The notes under the pieces were generated by a model. The model saw nothing but the letters and a program-made list of their open reading frames with translations. It was not told the origin of the DNA and did not search any database. A program made the position numbers and the translations under genes. Of a stretch of 64,000 bases of DNA, positions 34,232-43,251 are shown one piece after another (positions within the stretch are counted from its first letter, which is position 1; every line of letters starts with the position of its first letter). This stretch comes from Pseudooceanicola sediminis. Lineage in GTDB: Bacteria; Pseudomonadota; Alphaproteobacteria; Rhodobacterales; Rhodobacteraceae. The stretch lies in contig NZ_QWJJ01000012.1 in NCBI RefSeq assembly GCF_003575965.1, forward strand, positions 90,526-154,525. The letters are read 5' to 3'.

Positions 34232-35701
34232 TCAGTAGGTCGCGGAAATCGCCGTGCGGGTTTCATCCGTGGCAAGCTGGTTGTGGAGCTGTTCAAAGAT
34301 GGCGCGGGCCTTGGTCGCGTCGCCCCGGTTCAGGTAGGCATAGCCCCGGATGATCGCGAGGTCGCGCGGCAAGGTGCCGTCGATCGCTTCGAGCGCGTTG
34401 AAATAGTTGATCGTCGCGGTGAAATCCTTGTTCGCATAGGCGCGCACGCCACGCTGGTTCAGGATGGTGCCTTCGACTTCGCGGCGCTGGTCCAGCGTCA
34501 GGTCGGTGTTGGCGGCGATACGCGACGCCTCTTCGGTCATGTTGCGTTTCAGCAGGGCCAGGGTGATGCCAAAGCGCGCATCACGCGTGACACTGGCACC
34601 AAGCCCGCCATTCGCGGCCATGGAGAAATAGGCCAGTGCTTCGAGCGGGCGTTCGAGGTTGTAGACGCACCAGGCGCGTTCATAGGCGATGTCGAGCGAG
34701 CGCGGGTGGCTGGACTGTGCCGCGCATTCGCGGAAATTGCCGGCGCGGGCTGCGGCAGCGGTGCGCGACAGGCGGCCATCCCCGCTGCGTGGCAGGCTGG
34801 TGGGGTTGCGCGACGAGGAGGCACGGGCGGTGCTGCGCGGCGCGGGTGCCGGGGCGGCGGCCTGTGGTGCGGCAGTGGCGCGCGGCGCAGGCGCCGTCGT
34901 GGTGGCTGTCGTGCGGGGGGTCCTTGTGGTCGTGGTGGTCGTGGCGGCGGGTTCATCGTCTTCGCGCACCACGCCGCGCCCGGCCATCAGCCGATTGCCA
35001 AGCGCATCGAAGGTGGCGCTTTGCGTCACGAAACGGGATTTGGCAGCGTCGACCAGGCTTTCGAGCTGGTCATTGGTGGTGACCGCTTCGGATTTTTCGA
35101 TGGTGGCGACCAGATCGGGGATTTCGTTGCAGGTGTTGACGATCTGGCGATAGGCGACATAGGCGCCCGCCTTGTTGCCCGTACCGGCCTGAAGGCTGGC
35201 CAGGTTCCAGGTGTTGTTGATCCGGTCGCAGCGCAGCAGTGACGGCGTTGCCGTCACGGTCTGGATCGCGGTGTTGACGTCGCGCGAGGCGACCGCGCGG
35301 TCAAAGGCGGCCTGCGCCTCGGCCAGCTCCATCTGTTCGCTGAGATCGGAAGGCACGACCCACGAGGGATAGCGTGCCTGGGCCTGTTCCATGATGCGGC
35401 GGGCCCCGGCGACATCGCCGCGCGACAGGCGGTTGTACATGTCGGCGATTTCGGTGGTCGGCCCGGTCTTGAGCAGCGCGGTCAGATCCTCGGGCGGGGT
35501 CCAGCCGGGATATTCGGCTTGCAGGCGGCGGATCTCGGCGTCGCGCGCGGTTGTTTCGTTCTGCTCGATATAGAACCGAAGGGCGCGCAGATCCTCGGTC
35601 GAGGGGGCATCCTGCGCCAGTGCGGGGACCGACACGGACAGCCCGCTGGCCAGCAGGCCGGCAAACAGGGCAAGGCGAAGGGGGGTACGGTACATCATCA
35701 T
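34232..35701 (-). CDS. Periplasmic TPR protein of the cellulose operon (BcsC N-terminal-like)
   Basis: The 489-residue protein has a signal peptide (RLALFAGLLASGLSVSVPALAQ), TPR-like helical repeats at ~residues 60-240 and ~360-480 (for example NQRGVRAYANKDFTATINYF and AYLNRGDATKARAIFEQLH), and a Thr/Pro/Ala-rich linker between them (~270-320). It has no barrel of its own. The ATG at 35701 overlaps the bcsZ stop by four bases. In other bacteria BcsC joins periplasmic TPRs to an outer-membrane barrel. Here the two parts seem to be separate genes, with a lipoprotein gene in between. That equivalence is an inference. Confidence 0.7.
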   Translation of the reverse strand: MMMYRTPLRLALFAGLLASGLSVSVPALAQDAPSTEDLRALRFYIEQNETTARDAEIRRLQAEYPGWTPPEDLTALLKTGPTTEIADMYNRLSRGDVAGARRIMEQAQARYPSWVVPSDLSEQMELAEAQAAFDRAVASRDVNTAIQTVTATPSLLRCDRINNTWNLASLQAGTGNKAGAYVAYRQIVNTCNEIPDLVATIEKSEAVTTNDQLESLVDAAKSRFVTQSATFDALGNRLMAGRGVVREDDEPAATTTTTTRTPRTTATTTAPAPRATAAPQAAAPAPAPRSTARASSSRNPTSLPRSGDGRLSRTAAAARAGNFRECAAQSSHPRSLDIAYERAWCVYNLERPLEALAYFSMAANGGLGASVTRDARFGITLALLKRNMTEEASRIAANTDLTLDQRREVEGTILNQRGVRAYANKDFTATINYFNALEAIDGTLPRDLAIIRGYAYLNRGDATKARAIFEQLHNQLATDETRTAISATY

Positions 35702-36816
35702 ATCGGCTCGCAGGTGGAAGCGGTCTGGATTTGTGAGATCAGGGTCATCAAATGCAGCGTCGCCGGATAATAGGGTTGATCGACGGTCTGAAAGAACGGA
35801 ATGGGCGCGCCGAACTGCGTCGTGACAGAGCAATTGACGTAGGCCGCAATGGCACCATAGCCGACATGGCGGCTGGTTTCGATGACATTGCCGGACAGGC
35901 GGTCGAACACTGTCACATATTCGCCCTGCCCCAGGCGGCCCGAATTCGCGGCGCGCTGATACGCCAGCGCCTGCGACGTCACCGCAACCTGGTTGGCGTT
36001 GCCCGACCAGATCATGAACAATGCGACGCGCAAGGCATCATAGCCATTGCGCGCGGACATGCCCTCGACCGTGGAGAGGCCATCCGGGCCGACGCGGATC
36101 CAGTCGGGAACAAGGCCACCGCCCGCCAGCTGGGCCAGCAGGGTTTCCCCATCCGACGCGCAGGTGGCCAGATCGCCCTGCCCGGTGACCTGGGCCACGG
36201 CGCGCAGCGCGCGGGGCATGTAGTACGACGGGTTGATGATCACGCCATCCCCCCGGTCGAACCCCTGCGCCGCCGGGGTGAACAGCAGGCGGCCCGATCC
36301 ATCGGGCGCCTCGATCACGCATTTCGCCACCAGGTCACGGGCCATTGCACTGGCCCGTTCCAGCAATTGCGGCATCGCATCGCGCTGACCGCGTATCACC
36401 AGCCCCCAGGCATAGAACAGGTCGCCGTCACTCGCGTTGTTCTTGTCGGGGACGCGGTTCACCGAATCCGGCAGCCAGCGCCACGCCAGCAAGGCGTCGG
36501 ACCGCACGGCAAGGTTCGCCTCGGTCCAGCGGTAGATGCTGTCGAAGGCGGAATTGTCGCCCAGAAGAGCCGCCAGAAGCAATCCGTAGCCCTGGCTTTC
36601 GGAATGGCTCGCGCCCTGCTGGAGCGCGTCGACGACGCGCCCGTCCTCCGCAAGGAAGGCGGCCTTCCACGCCGCCCACGGGGCCGCCAGCGGGCCGTTC
36701 GGTTCGCTGAGTTCGCCGCCGAAATACTGTGCCTTGGCCTGCGATCCCAGCAACCCAGGGGCGAATACGCCGCCTGCGGCACTTACCATCGAGTAGAGCA
36801 TGGTTCTACGCTTCAT
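35698..36816 (-). CDS. bcsZ: Endo-1,4-beta-glucanase, glycoside hydrolase family 8 (BcsZ)
   Basis: BcsZ is a periplasmic cellulase needed for proper cellulose export. The 372-residue protein begins with a signal peptide (MKRRTMLYSMVSAAGG, then QAKAQ). The GH8 active-site segments are present: the general acid Glu74 in SHSESQGYGLLLA and the conserved Asp130 in NNASDGDLFYAWGL. The rest of the (alpha/alpha)6 barrel is suggested by INPSYYMPRALRA. It overlaps bcsB upstream and the TPR gene downstream by four bases each. Confidence 0.93.
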   Translation of the reverse strand: MKRRTMLYSMVSAAGGVFAPGLLGSQAKAQYFGGELSEPNGPLAAPWAAWKAAFLAEDGRVVDALQQGASHSESQGYGLLLAALLGDNSAFDSIYRWTEANLAVRSDALLAWRWLPDSVNRVPDKNNASDGDLFYAWGLVIRGQRDAMPQLLERASAMARDLVAKCVIEAPDGSGRLLFTPAAQGFDRGDGVIINPSYYMPRALRAVAQVTGQGDLATCASDGETLLAQLAGGGLVPDWIRVGPDGLSTVEGMSARNGYDALRVALFMIWSGNANQVAVTSQALAYQRAANSGRLGQGEYVTVFDRLSGNVIETSRHVGYGAIAAYVNCSVTTQFGAPIPFFQTVDQPYYPATLHLMTLISQIQTASTCEPI

Positions 36817-39029
36817 CGCTTGCGCCTTCCTCTTGTGGTCACAACAAATGCCAGGGCCAGACAAACGGAAATAATCGTCAATCCGAACAGGACGAGTACA
36901 AAGTAAAGTGGTGACCACGAAGCATAGTTCCCTGCTACCTCGCGAAAGTTCTTTAAAGTTAACGGCTCTTTAAGCCCAGGTGGACTGCTGGAATCATGCC
37001 AGCTTTCCCACTGGTCATCGTTGGTGAGAAGCGCGAAACGCCCCGATGGTCCATTCGGATCAAGGCGCGCCTGCGCAAGTTTGGCTGCAATTTCAGCCGG
37101 GTCGGTTTCAGGCCGCACAATCAGCCAGAGCGAGAGCGGATCATCCGCCTGCGGGATCGTGACCACGGCCTTGCCGTTGCGGTCCGACAGCCAATCTCTG
37201 AGGTCACCGTCGCCCGGCGAGGCGAGGTCGCGCACGTTGCGCCCGACGGCCGCGAGGATGTCGGAAAACGCCGGCATCACCCATGTCCGTGTCGAGGGAT
37301 CTTCGATCGGTTGCGTCATCGGCGCCGGACGCCGATTGAGGAACACCGCCTCAAGCTCTCTCCGGCTCAGGTTCAGACCGCCGAGGCTGATCTGGTCCAG
37401 GCTGTCGGATTCGATCACGTTCAGGCTGGCGCCGTCCTGTTGCGTATGACCTTCGAGGGTGCGCATCGCCGTCTTCAGCGCCATTTCGATATCGCTCTCT
37501 CCTTCTTCGGAGCCGGAGCGATAGAAGATCTGGTCGGGGGTGATCCCGGCAAGGGTGTCCGACACGTTGACGAACGCCATTTTCGGAACCTCGGGCACCA
37601 GCAAGGTCGAGGTCGCGTCGATCGTCATCAGCGGGCTGTCGAAGGCCGGGCACGGAAGATCGGGCGGATCGCCCGGCACCAGCGACACGAAGGTCAGCTG
37701 GTTGACGCCGGGGTGCAGTAGACGCGCCGGAAAGCCGATGTCGAGCAAGGGAATCGTACTGCCCCCGCCCTGATCGAGCGGCAGCAGGCGCACGGTCGTG
37801 CCGTTGATCTTGACCAGCATCAGCGCGTTCTCGGGCAGCCCGTCGGCAAAGCTGTAGAGCAGCTTGAGCATGGCGTTCTGTGACGACAGCACCAGCCAGT
37901 CGCCCGGCAGGCGGAAGTTGGCGTTCTGTTCGGAATAGCGGTTATAAGCCGAGACATCGCTGAACTTGAGGTCTTCGAGGCTGGTCCGCTGGCCGGGCAC
38001 AAGGATGCCGACGTCGGGCACCGGGGGCGGCGCGGGCAGCAGCATATCGAGGTTCGGCAGCTTGTTGTCGGCGGTCAGCGACATCACCAGGACCTGCGCG
38101 CCATCGGCCCCCTGCCGGATTTCGGCAAAGTCGCGGTTGTCGGGCAGGATGGTGATGCGGGCCACCGGCGGAATGATGCTGGGGCTGGCATAGATGCCCT
38201 GTGGGCGCAGCATGACCGGCGCGCCGTTGCGCAGCCCGGCCAGGCGTTCGGTGAGCGCCGGCATGATCGCCGTCAGCGTCTCGTCGTCGGCGCGCACCGG
38301 GATGACATTCTGCGACACGAGCTGGGCCAGGAGCGCCGACATGAAACCGTCGGTGTCGCCGGCAAGGTCCTTGCTCTCGTACTCCACGCCGCTGGCGCCG
38401 AGATCGAGTTCGGTCCAGATTTCGAACGTCGCCTCGGGACCGCAGAAGATCCGGTGCGATTCCTGCACAACGACGTTGATTTCATTGCGCCCGGGCACCA
38501 GCATTTCGGCCGGCAGTTCGATATCTTCGAAGCCGGAAAACGCGGTCGGCTGTATCGGATCCAGCGTCTTGCCGTTGACCGAGATCAGAATTTGCGACCG
38601 CGCGGGCAGCACGTTGATGCTGATGCGGTAGGACAGCTTGAACGATTTCACAGGTGCCAGCGCGGGCAGGTCGACGAACAGCGAGGCGACCGCCCGTTCG
38701 CCGGTCAGGCGCACCACGCGGTCGTGGCCGGTCGCGGTCATACCCGCCATGCGCAGCGGCAGCAGAACCTTGTTCGATGTCACCGCCTGGGGTTTGCCGT
38801 CGTCGCCACCCCGATCGTATTCGGGGATCGAGAACGTGCCCTCATCCCCGCCTTCGGGCGACGCGTCTTCGGTCTGGAACATCCTGAGCACGGGCGCCAG
38901 ATCGATGGTCGGAACGTCGCCGTCCTGTTGTTGCTGCGCCTGGGCCGTGGAAGAGAGCGCCGCCCCCGAGAGCAGGCAGGCCAGGCAGATCGAGCGGAAT
39001 GCCGTCGTACGTTTGAACGCCTGTGTCAT
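36813..39029 (-). CDS. bcsB: Cellulose synthase periplasmic subunit BcsB
   Basis: BcsB caps the BcsA channel on the periplasmic side and guides the glucan chain. The 738-residue protein has a signal peptide (RSICLACLLSGAALSSTAQA), two carbohydrate-binding/flavodoxin-like domain pairs, and a C-terminal membrane anchor (YFVLVLFGLTIISVCLALAF) ending in a basic RGRRKR tail. A FRLPGDWLVL segment and a PDLPCPAFDSPL segment fit BcsB. It overlaps bcsA and bcsZ by four bases on each side, so the three are translationally coupled. Confidence 0.93.
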   Translation of the reverse strand: MTQAFKRTTAFRSICLACLLSGAALSSTAQAQQQQDGDVPTIDLAPVLRMFQTEDASPEGGDEGTFSIPEYDRGGDDGKPQAVTSNKVLLPLRMAGMTATGHDRVVRLTGERAVASLFVDLPALAPVKSFKLSYRISINVLPARSQILISVNGKTLDPIQPTAFSGFEDIELPAEMLVPGRNEINVVVQESHRIFCGPEATFEIWTELDLGASGVEYESKDLAGDTDGFMSALLAQLVSQNVIPVRADDETLTAIMPALTERLAGLRNGAPVMLRPQGIYASPSIIPPVARITILPDNRDFAEIRQGADGAQVLVMSLTADNKLPNLDMLLPAPPPVPDVGILVPGQRTSLEDLKFSDVSAYNRYSEQNANFRLPGDWLVLSSQNAMLKLLYSFADGLPENALMLVKINGTTVRLLPLDQGGGSTIPLLDIGFPARLLHPGVNQLTFVSLVPGDPPDLPCPAFDSPLMTIDATSTLLVPEVPKMAFVNVSDTLAGITPDQIFYRSGSEEGESDIEMALKTAMRTLEGHTQQDGASLNVIESDSLDQISLGGLNLSRRELEAVFLNRRPAPMTQPIEDPSTRTWVMPAFSDILAAVGRNVRDLASPGDGDLRDWLSDRNGKAVVTIPQADDPLSLWLIVRPETDPAEIAAKLAQARLDPNGPSGRFALLTNDDQWESWHDSSSPPGLKEPLTLKNFREVAGNYASWSPLYFVLVLFGLTIISVCLALAFVVTTRGRRKR

Positions 39030-41368
39030 GCGGCACCACCGATACTTGTGTCGCGCACCGGGTCGGGCGGAGGCGCATCGACCGGGTCTTCGAGGTTGAC
39101 ACCGAAGGCCAGAAGGTGCGCCGATTTCTTGTCGGTGGGCGCGGCGTTCTGGGCCGCCGCGAGACGGGCAGGTTCTTTTGCCAGGTCGGACATGAGCGCC
39201 GGGAAACCGCGCACGAAGAGCATGAGCGCATAGCCGAAGCCCGCCAACATGCCCTTGCCACCCTCGGTCGAGCCCCGGATGCGGCGCCAGTTTTCGCTGT
39301 CGCCAAAGATCAGGTAGGCAACGGTTTCCTGTACCTTGAGGTTCTGGTCGGCTTCCAGCAGCAGGCCGAGGATCTGGCCGCGGGGCGAGGATTGCACCGA
39401 CCGGACCTGTGCCCGCACCTTGGTTTCCAGGTGGGGAGATTCGCTGAACTGCGGGCGGAAATAGATCTTGGTGCCCTTGAGGTGCTGCGCCGACACGGCC
39501 TTCTTGCTGGTCTCCTCGATCAGCAGACGGGCGCCACGGGTCGAGGCATCGAGGATGCGGATGGGGGCGGCAACGGCCTCTTCCCCTTCACCGACCCACA
39601 TGGTGCCGGGGGCGTTCATCTCGACGCGCGGCGAGGAGCGGCGCTGTTGTTTTTCGGCGACGGCACGGTAGGACACGGATACCAGCATGAAGTTGAACAC
39701 CGCCCAGCCACCGACGACGGCCAGGACGACCCGGTCACCGGGAAACATCAGCCAGCGCGCGATCAGCGCAAGGACGCCGGACAGCATGAGCAGCCAAAGT
39801 GCCGTCAGAGGCCAGTGAATCTGCGAGATGTAATCCTGTTCGAGGGTTTCATCCTTGGCGGTCACCACGAACTTGGCGGCACGCGGGCGCAACACGGTCT
39901 TGAGCACGGCACGGAACAGGTAGGGCGCCTGGGCAATTTCGTAGATTTCCGAAATCAGCGGCCAGCGATACCGCGAATAGAGCGCGTTCTGAACCAGGAA
40001 GGACACGGCCAGATAGCTGAGCATGTAGGCCATGACGTCCGGGAAGGTGGCAACGAAGATCTCGATCCCGAAGAACAGGTAGACCAGCGGCACGACGAGG
40101 TAGGTCAGCCGGATGAGCGGAAACAGCCAGAAGCTCATCGAATTGATGTAGCACAGGCGCTGTGGCAGGCGCAGACCCTTGCGGAACAACGGGTTCTTGA
40201 GCAGCAGCATCTGCATCATGCCAGTGGCCCAGCGGCCCCGCTGCTGGATGAAGGACGCGAAGGTTTCCGGCTGAAGCCCGGCGATCATGGCACGGTTCAG
40301 GTACAGGCTTTTCCAGCCGCGCGAGTGGATTTCCAGCGCGGTTTCGGCATCTTCGGTGATGGTTTCACCGGCAAAGCCGCCAACGCTGTCCAGCGCGGTA
40401 CGCCGCAGCAGGGCCGCCGAGCCGCAGAAGAACGCCCCACCCCACCGGTCCAGGCCACGGTGGATCTGGGAATAGAACATCTCGTTCTCGGGGGGGCATT
40501 CGCGCGACAGGCCAAGGTTCCGCTGAATCGGATCCTGGTTGATGAAGAAGTGCGGCGTCTGCACGAGGAACAGTTTGGGGTCGTCCACGAAATAGCCGAC
40601 GGTGCGCGCCAGGAAATCGCGCGAGGGGACGTGGTCGGCGTCGAACACCACCACGATATCGCCGGTCAGGTCCTCAAGCGCGGCACTCATGTTGCCGGCC
40701 TTGGCATTTTCGTTGCGCGCCCGGGTCGAATACTTGACCCCGAGTTGACGGCAGAGACGTTGCAGATCGGCGCGGCGTTTCCGCGATGCCGCTGCCAGTT
40801 CGGGGTCGGAGGATTCACAACGCTGGTCGGTGCCGCCGTCGTCGCACAGGACAACGGTGCGCTTTTCGACCGGGTAGATCATGTTCTTGGCCGCCGCCAA
40901 GGTGATGCTGAGCATCTCGATCGGTTCGTTGTAGGACGGGATCAGGATGTCGACGGTGGGCAGGTCTTCGGGCGGAACCTGCGGCGGAAAACGCCGCTGC
41001 GTCGGGTCCGCGGAAATGAACGCGTTCAGCATGAAGACAAGGATCGAATAGGTTTCGACCATGAACAGCAAGACCGCGATGATGAACGACAACGAGATCG
41101 CCGCGTCGGGCAATGTTTCGAGCAGGCGCCACAGCCAGTACCGCATCACCAGCACGGTCGACACCGCCAGCAGCAGAAAGCGCGGCACCATGTAGCGCGA
41201 AAACGGTTTGAGCAGCGCCACGAGGATGACCGCGATGATGCCGAGGAAGGCCTGCCCACTGGTCGATGTCGGGACACTGACGAGCACGGCGATCGGGATC
41301 ATCATCAGACACCACAACACCATCAGCGGTGTGTTGCGGGTCTTTCCAAAAAGGAAGTTACCTTTCAT
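39026..41368 (-). CDS. bcsA: Cellulose synthase catalytic subunit BcsA, c-di-GMP-activated (GT2 with PilZ)
   Basis: BcsA polymerises UDP-glucose into cellulose and threads it through the inner membrane. The 780-residue protein has membrane segments flanking a GT2 domain with the complete active site: DDG at 176-178, DAD at 243-245, FFCGS at 313-317, TED at 338-340 and QRGRW at 376-380. A C-terminal PilZ domain carries RxxxR (Arg577-Arg581) and DxSxxG (Asp607, Ser609, Gly612), the residues that bind c-di-GMP. The start at 41368 begins MKGNFLFGK. It follows the BcsN-like gene by 34 bases and overlaps bcsB. Four c-di-GMP metabolism genes lie close by. Confidence 0.97.
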   Translation of the reverse strand: MKGNFLFGKTRNTPLMVLWCLMMIPIAVLVSVPTSTSGQAFLGIIAVILVALLKPFSRYMVPRFLLLAVSTVLVMRYWLWRLLETLPDAAISLSFIIAVLLFMVETYSILVFMLNAFISADPTQRRFPPQVPPEDLPTVDILIPSYNEPIEMLSITLAAAKNMIYPVEKRTVVLCDDGGTDQRCESSDPELAAASRKRRADLQRLCRQLGVKYSTRARNENAKAGNMSAALEDLTGDIVVVFDADHVPSRDFLARTVGYFVDDPKLFLVQTPHFFINQDPIQRNLGLSRECPPENEMFYSQIHRGLDRWGGAFFCGSAALLRRTALDSVGGFAGETITEDAETALEIHSRGWKSLYLNRAMIAGLQPETFASFIQQRGRWATGMMQMLLLKNPLFRKGLRLPQRLCYINSMSFWLFPLIRLTYLVVPLVYLFFGIEIFVATFPDVMAYMLSYLAVSFLVQNALYSRYRWPLISEIYEIAQAPYLFRAVLKTVLRPRAAKFVVTAKDETLEQDYISQIHWPLTALWLLMLSGVLALIARWLMFPGDRVVLAVVGGWAVFNFMLVSVSYRAVAEKQQRRSSPRVEMNAPGTMWVGEGEEAVAAPIRILDASTRGARLLIEETSKKAVSAQHLKGTKIYFRPQFSESPHLETKVRAQVRSVQSSPRGQILGLLLEADQNLKVQETVAYLIFGDSENWRRIRGSTEGGKGMLAGFGYALMLFVRGFPALMSDLAKEPARLAAAQNAAPTDKKSAHLLAFGVNLEDPVDAPPPDPVRDTSIGGAA

Positions 41369-41402
41369 CGCGCTCTCACTGTCTGCGGACTCATCAACTG
41401 CG

Positions 41403-42083
41403 TCACTGTCTTGGGGCCGCCAGGGGCGACAGCATCCGATTGCCACCCTGACGTTCGGCGGGCGTCGTGATGACGCCAAAGCCGATCTGACCGTCACGGA
41501 TGGGCGACAGCGCCTCTTCAACCGTGCCGTACACGCAATTGCGCATCAGGACTTCCATGTTGCTGGCCCGGCCAGGCAGGACACGCGCACCACCGGACAG
41601 GCGGCGAAATGCCAGAACGCAGATGGTCTGCGTGCCGGTGCGGTATTCCTTCCAGAAATACGGCCCCAGCTGATCCTGTCCGTTCTGCAGGTTCTGGTTG
41701 CTGACCGAGGTGAAGGGCGAGGGAACCTCGCCGAAATCCTTGACCAGGTTTTCCAGTTGGAAGCGGCCCGTGCCGAAACCGTTTGCACCCTTGGTGCGCA
41801 GCCACATGAAGTTGTCGCCTTCAAGCGTGGTATCGTTGCGCAGGCCGATCAGCTGTTCTTCTTCCTGCCCAAGCTTGCGATTGATCATGATCATCGCGTT
41901 GCCCGGGGCCACCCACATCTTGTCGAGGCGCCCAATGGTATACTGGACCGTGGATTGCAGGGCATCCATCGTCACCATTCGCAGGGATGGCGAAGTGGTG
42001 CAGGCCGCAACAGCCAGGGCGCAGGCCAGAACCAGGCGCCGGGACACAGAACGAACGCGAATCGAGGAGAGTGCAGGAGTCAT
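41403..42083 (-). CDS. BcsN-like cellulose biosynthesis lipoprotein
   Basis: This is a 226-residue predicted lipoprotein. The signal ends in the lipobox LAVAAC. The body has TVQYTIGRLDKMWVAPGNAM near the N-terminus and YRTGTQTICVLAFRRLSGG with two conserved cysteines (one here, one in RNCVYGT). These features fit BcsN, a protein found at the head of alphaproteobacterial bcs operons. The ATG at 42083 has AAGG eight bases upstream. It is the first gene of the seven-gene cellulose operon. The exact role of BcsN is not known. Confidence 0.7.
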   Translation of the reverse strand: MTPALSSIRVRSVSRRLVLACALAVAACTTSPSLRMVTMDALQSTVQYTIGRLDKMWVAPGNAMIMINRKLGQEEEQLIGLRNDTTLEGDNFMWLRTKGANGFGTGRFQLENLVKDFGEVPSPFTSVSNQNLQNGQDQLGPYFWKEYRTGTQTICVLAFRRLSGGARVLPGRASNMEVLMRNCVYGTVEEALSPIRDGQIGFGVITTPAERQGGNRMLSPLAAPRQ

Positions 42084-43251
42084 ATGAAAGCCTTTTGAAC
42101 CCACGACATGTTAACCAACCAGGCCAGACAGGTAGCCAATCTTAATGTTAACCTACTGGAAAGAGTCTTGAAATTCGGGGGGTTCAGAGGCCATCGAAAA
42201 CCGGGCACCGTTGCGCAAATACCGCGTGGGATGCCTGGGGTTTACGGCTCGGATCGGCCCCAAGGGGCCGAATAATGCGTGCAAGATCATCGTGTTCCCT
42301 ATCTCATACCGCCCTTGGACGTATAATTTACGCCGCAGGCGCTCCTCCACCTGACCCGAAAAAGGCCAAGGCAGGAGTCGTCAAAATTTTTTCAGTCTTA
42401 GTCTACCCTATGCACCCTGAGCTGCCGTTGGCCGACATGCCCGGATACTTTTTGTTAGGTATAAATGAATAGAAAATTTCAGATATTGGAAGCCCTGAAT
42501 TCAAAAACATTAAAAAACCTTCGACGATGTGCAGATTCGCTACAGTTCCGTTAGGTCACTTTTTCACGCCTGTCGCCCGCCCACCCCGAGCCGCAAGTCG
42601 TGGGCAGAACGGCGCGGTCCGACGGCAGGTCACGGCCAGCCAGGATCGAGCCCCGCGCGAGGCGGAATGATCGCGGCCCTGCCCGCCAGACATCGACGGA
42701 GAACAACCTATACGAGAACAATCTCGGCGAGAATCGACGCTGAAGTCTCCGCAACCTCCGGCACCGAAAAATTGCGGGACGGTATTCAAAGCAGTTTGGA
42801 AAAGCCCTCTGGTCTGCATGCGTCAGGATAGGCGGCAAACGCTACCGCAACCTTTGCGCGCAATGAGTGCGCCAAGAGGTGCCTGGACGGTGAACATGCC
42901 CACCGCCACGTGTTCGAAACAGGCGTTTTGAAAGGCATTTGCTGACAACAGCATCTGCACAAATGTTTCAGAGGAGAAAACTTTCCCCCCAACCCTTGCA
43001 TCGCGGGTAAAACATGGGTTTACCTCGACCAAGGTGCCGGGAAGACCGCGAATTATCGCCGCGTTTTCCAGAATATTTCAATTGGGTAAACGATACACTT
43101 GTTTTGAAACATGGTAGGTTACCAGTCGCCAGAACAATCAATAGTGTAGGGTCCGACGCACTGACATGCGGTATTGGCGCATGTTGCCGAGGGCAAGCCA
43201 CCCTGCGTTCCATCGAAAGCCGCGATCGTGCAGAAAGCCGTGCCTGAAAAC
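42084..43251. other. Long gene-free region upstream of the cellulose operon
   Basis: About 1.17 kb lies between the divergent BcsN-like and EAL-protein starts. Parts are clearly AT-rich (around 42360-42540), unlike the rest of the window. I find no convincing gene on either strand. The region holds a perfect dyad at 42254-42271 and two copies of ATGTTAACC near the operon start (around 42106 and 42144). It probably contains the promoters and regulatory sites for both directions, and may encode an untranslated RNA; neither is proven. Confidence 0.5.
42254..42271. promoter_or_regulatory. Perfect dyad in the region upstream of the cellulose operon
   Basis: TCGGCCCC and GGGGCCGA are exact inverted repeats around an AA centre. 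It lies about 170 bp upstream of the BcsN-like start. There is no T-run. An operator is possible, and a very short-loop hairpin is unlikely to form in RNA. Confidence 0.4.

Noticed and set aside
39023-41470. Long open frame on the plus strand across bcsA
   Set aside because: Antisense shadow of BcsA. The minus-strand product has all GT2 and PilZ motifs; the plus-strand one has none.
42529-42831. Possible ~100-residue gene in the cellulose upstream region
   Set aside because: Overlapping frames exist on both strands, neither has a ribosome-binding site or plausible composition.
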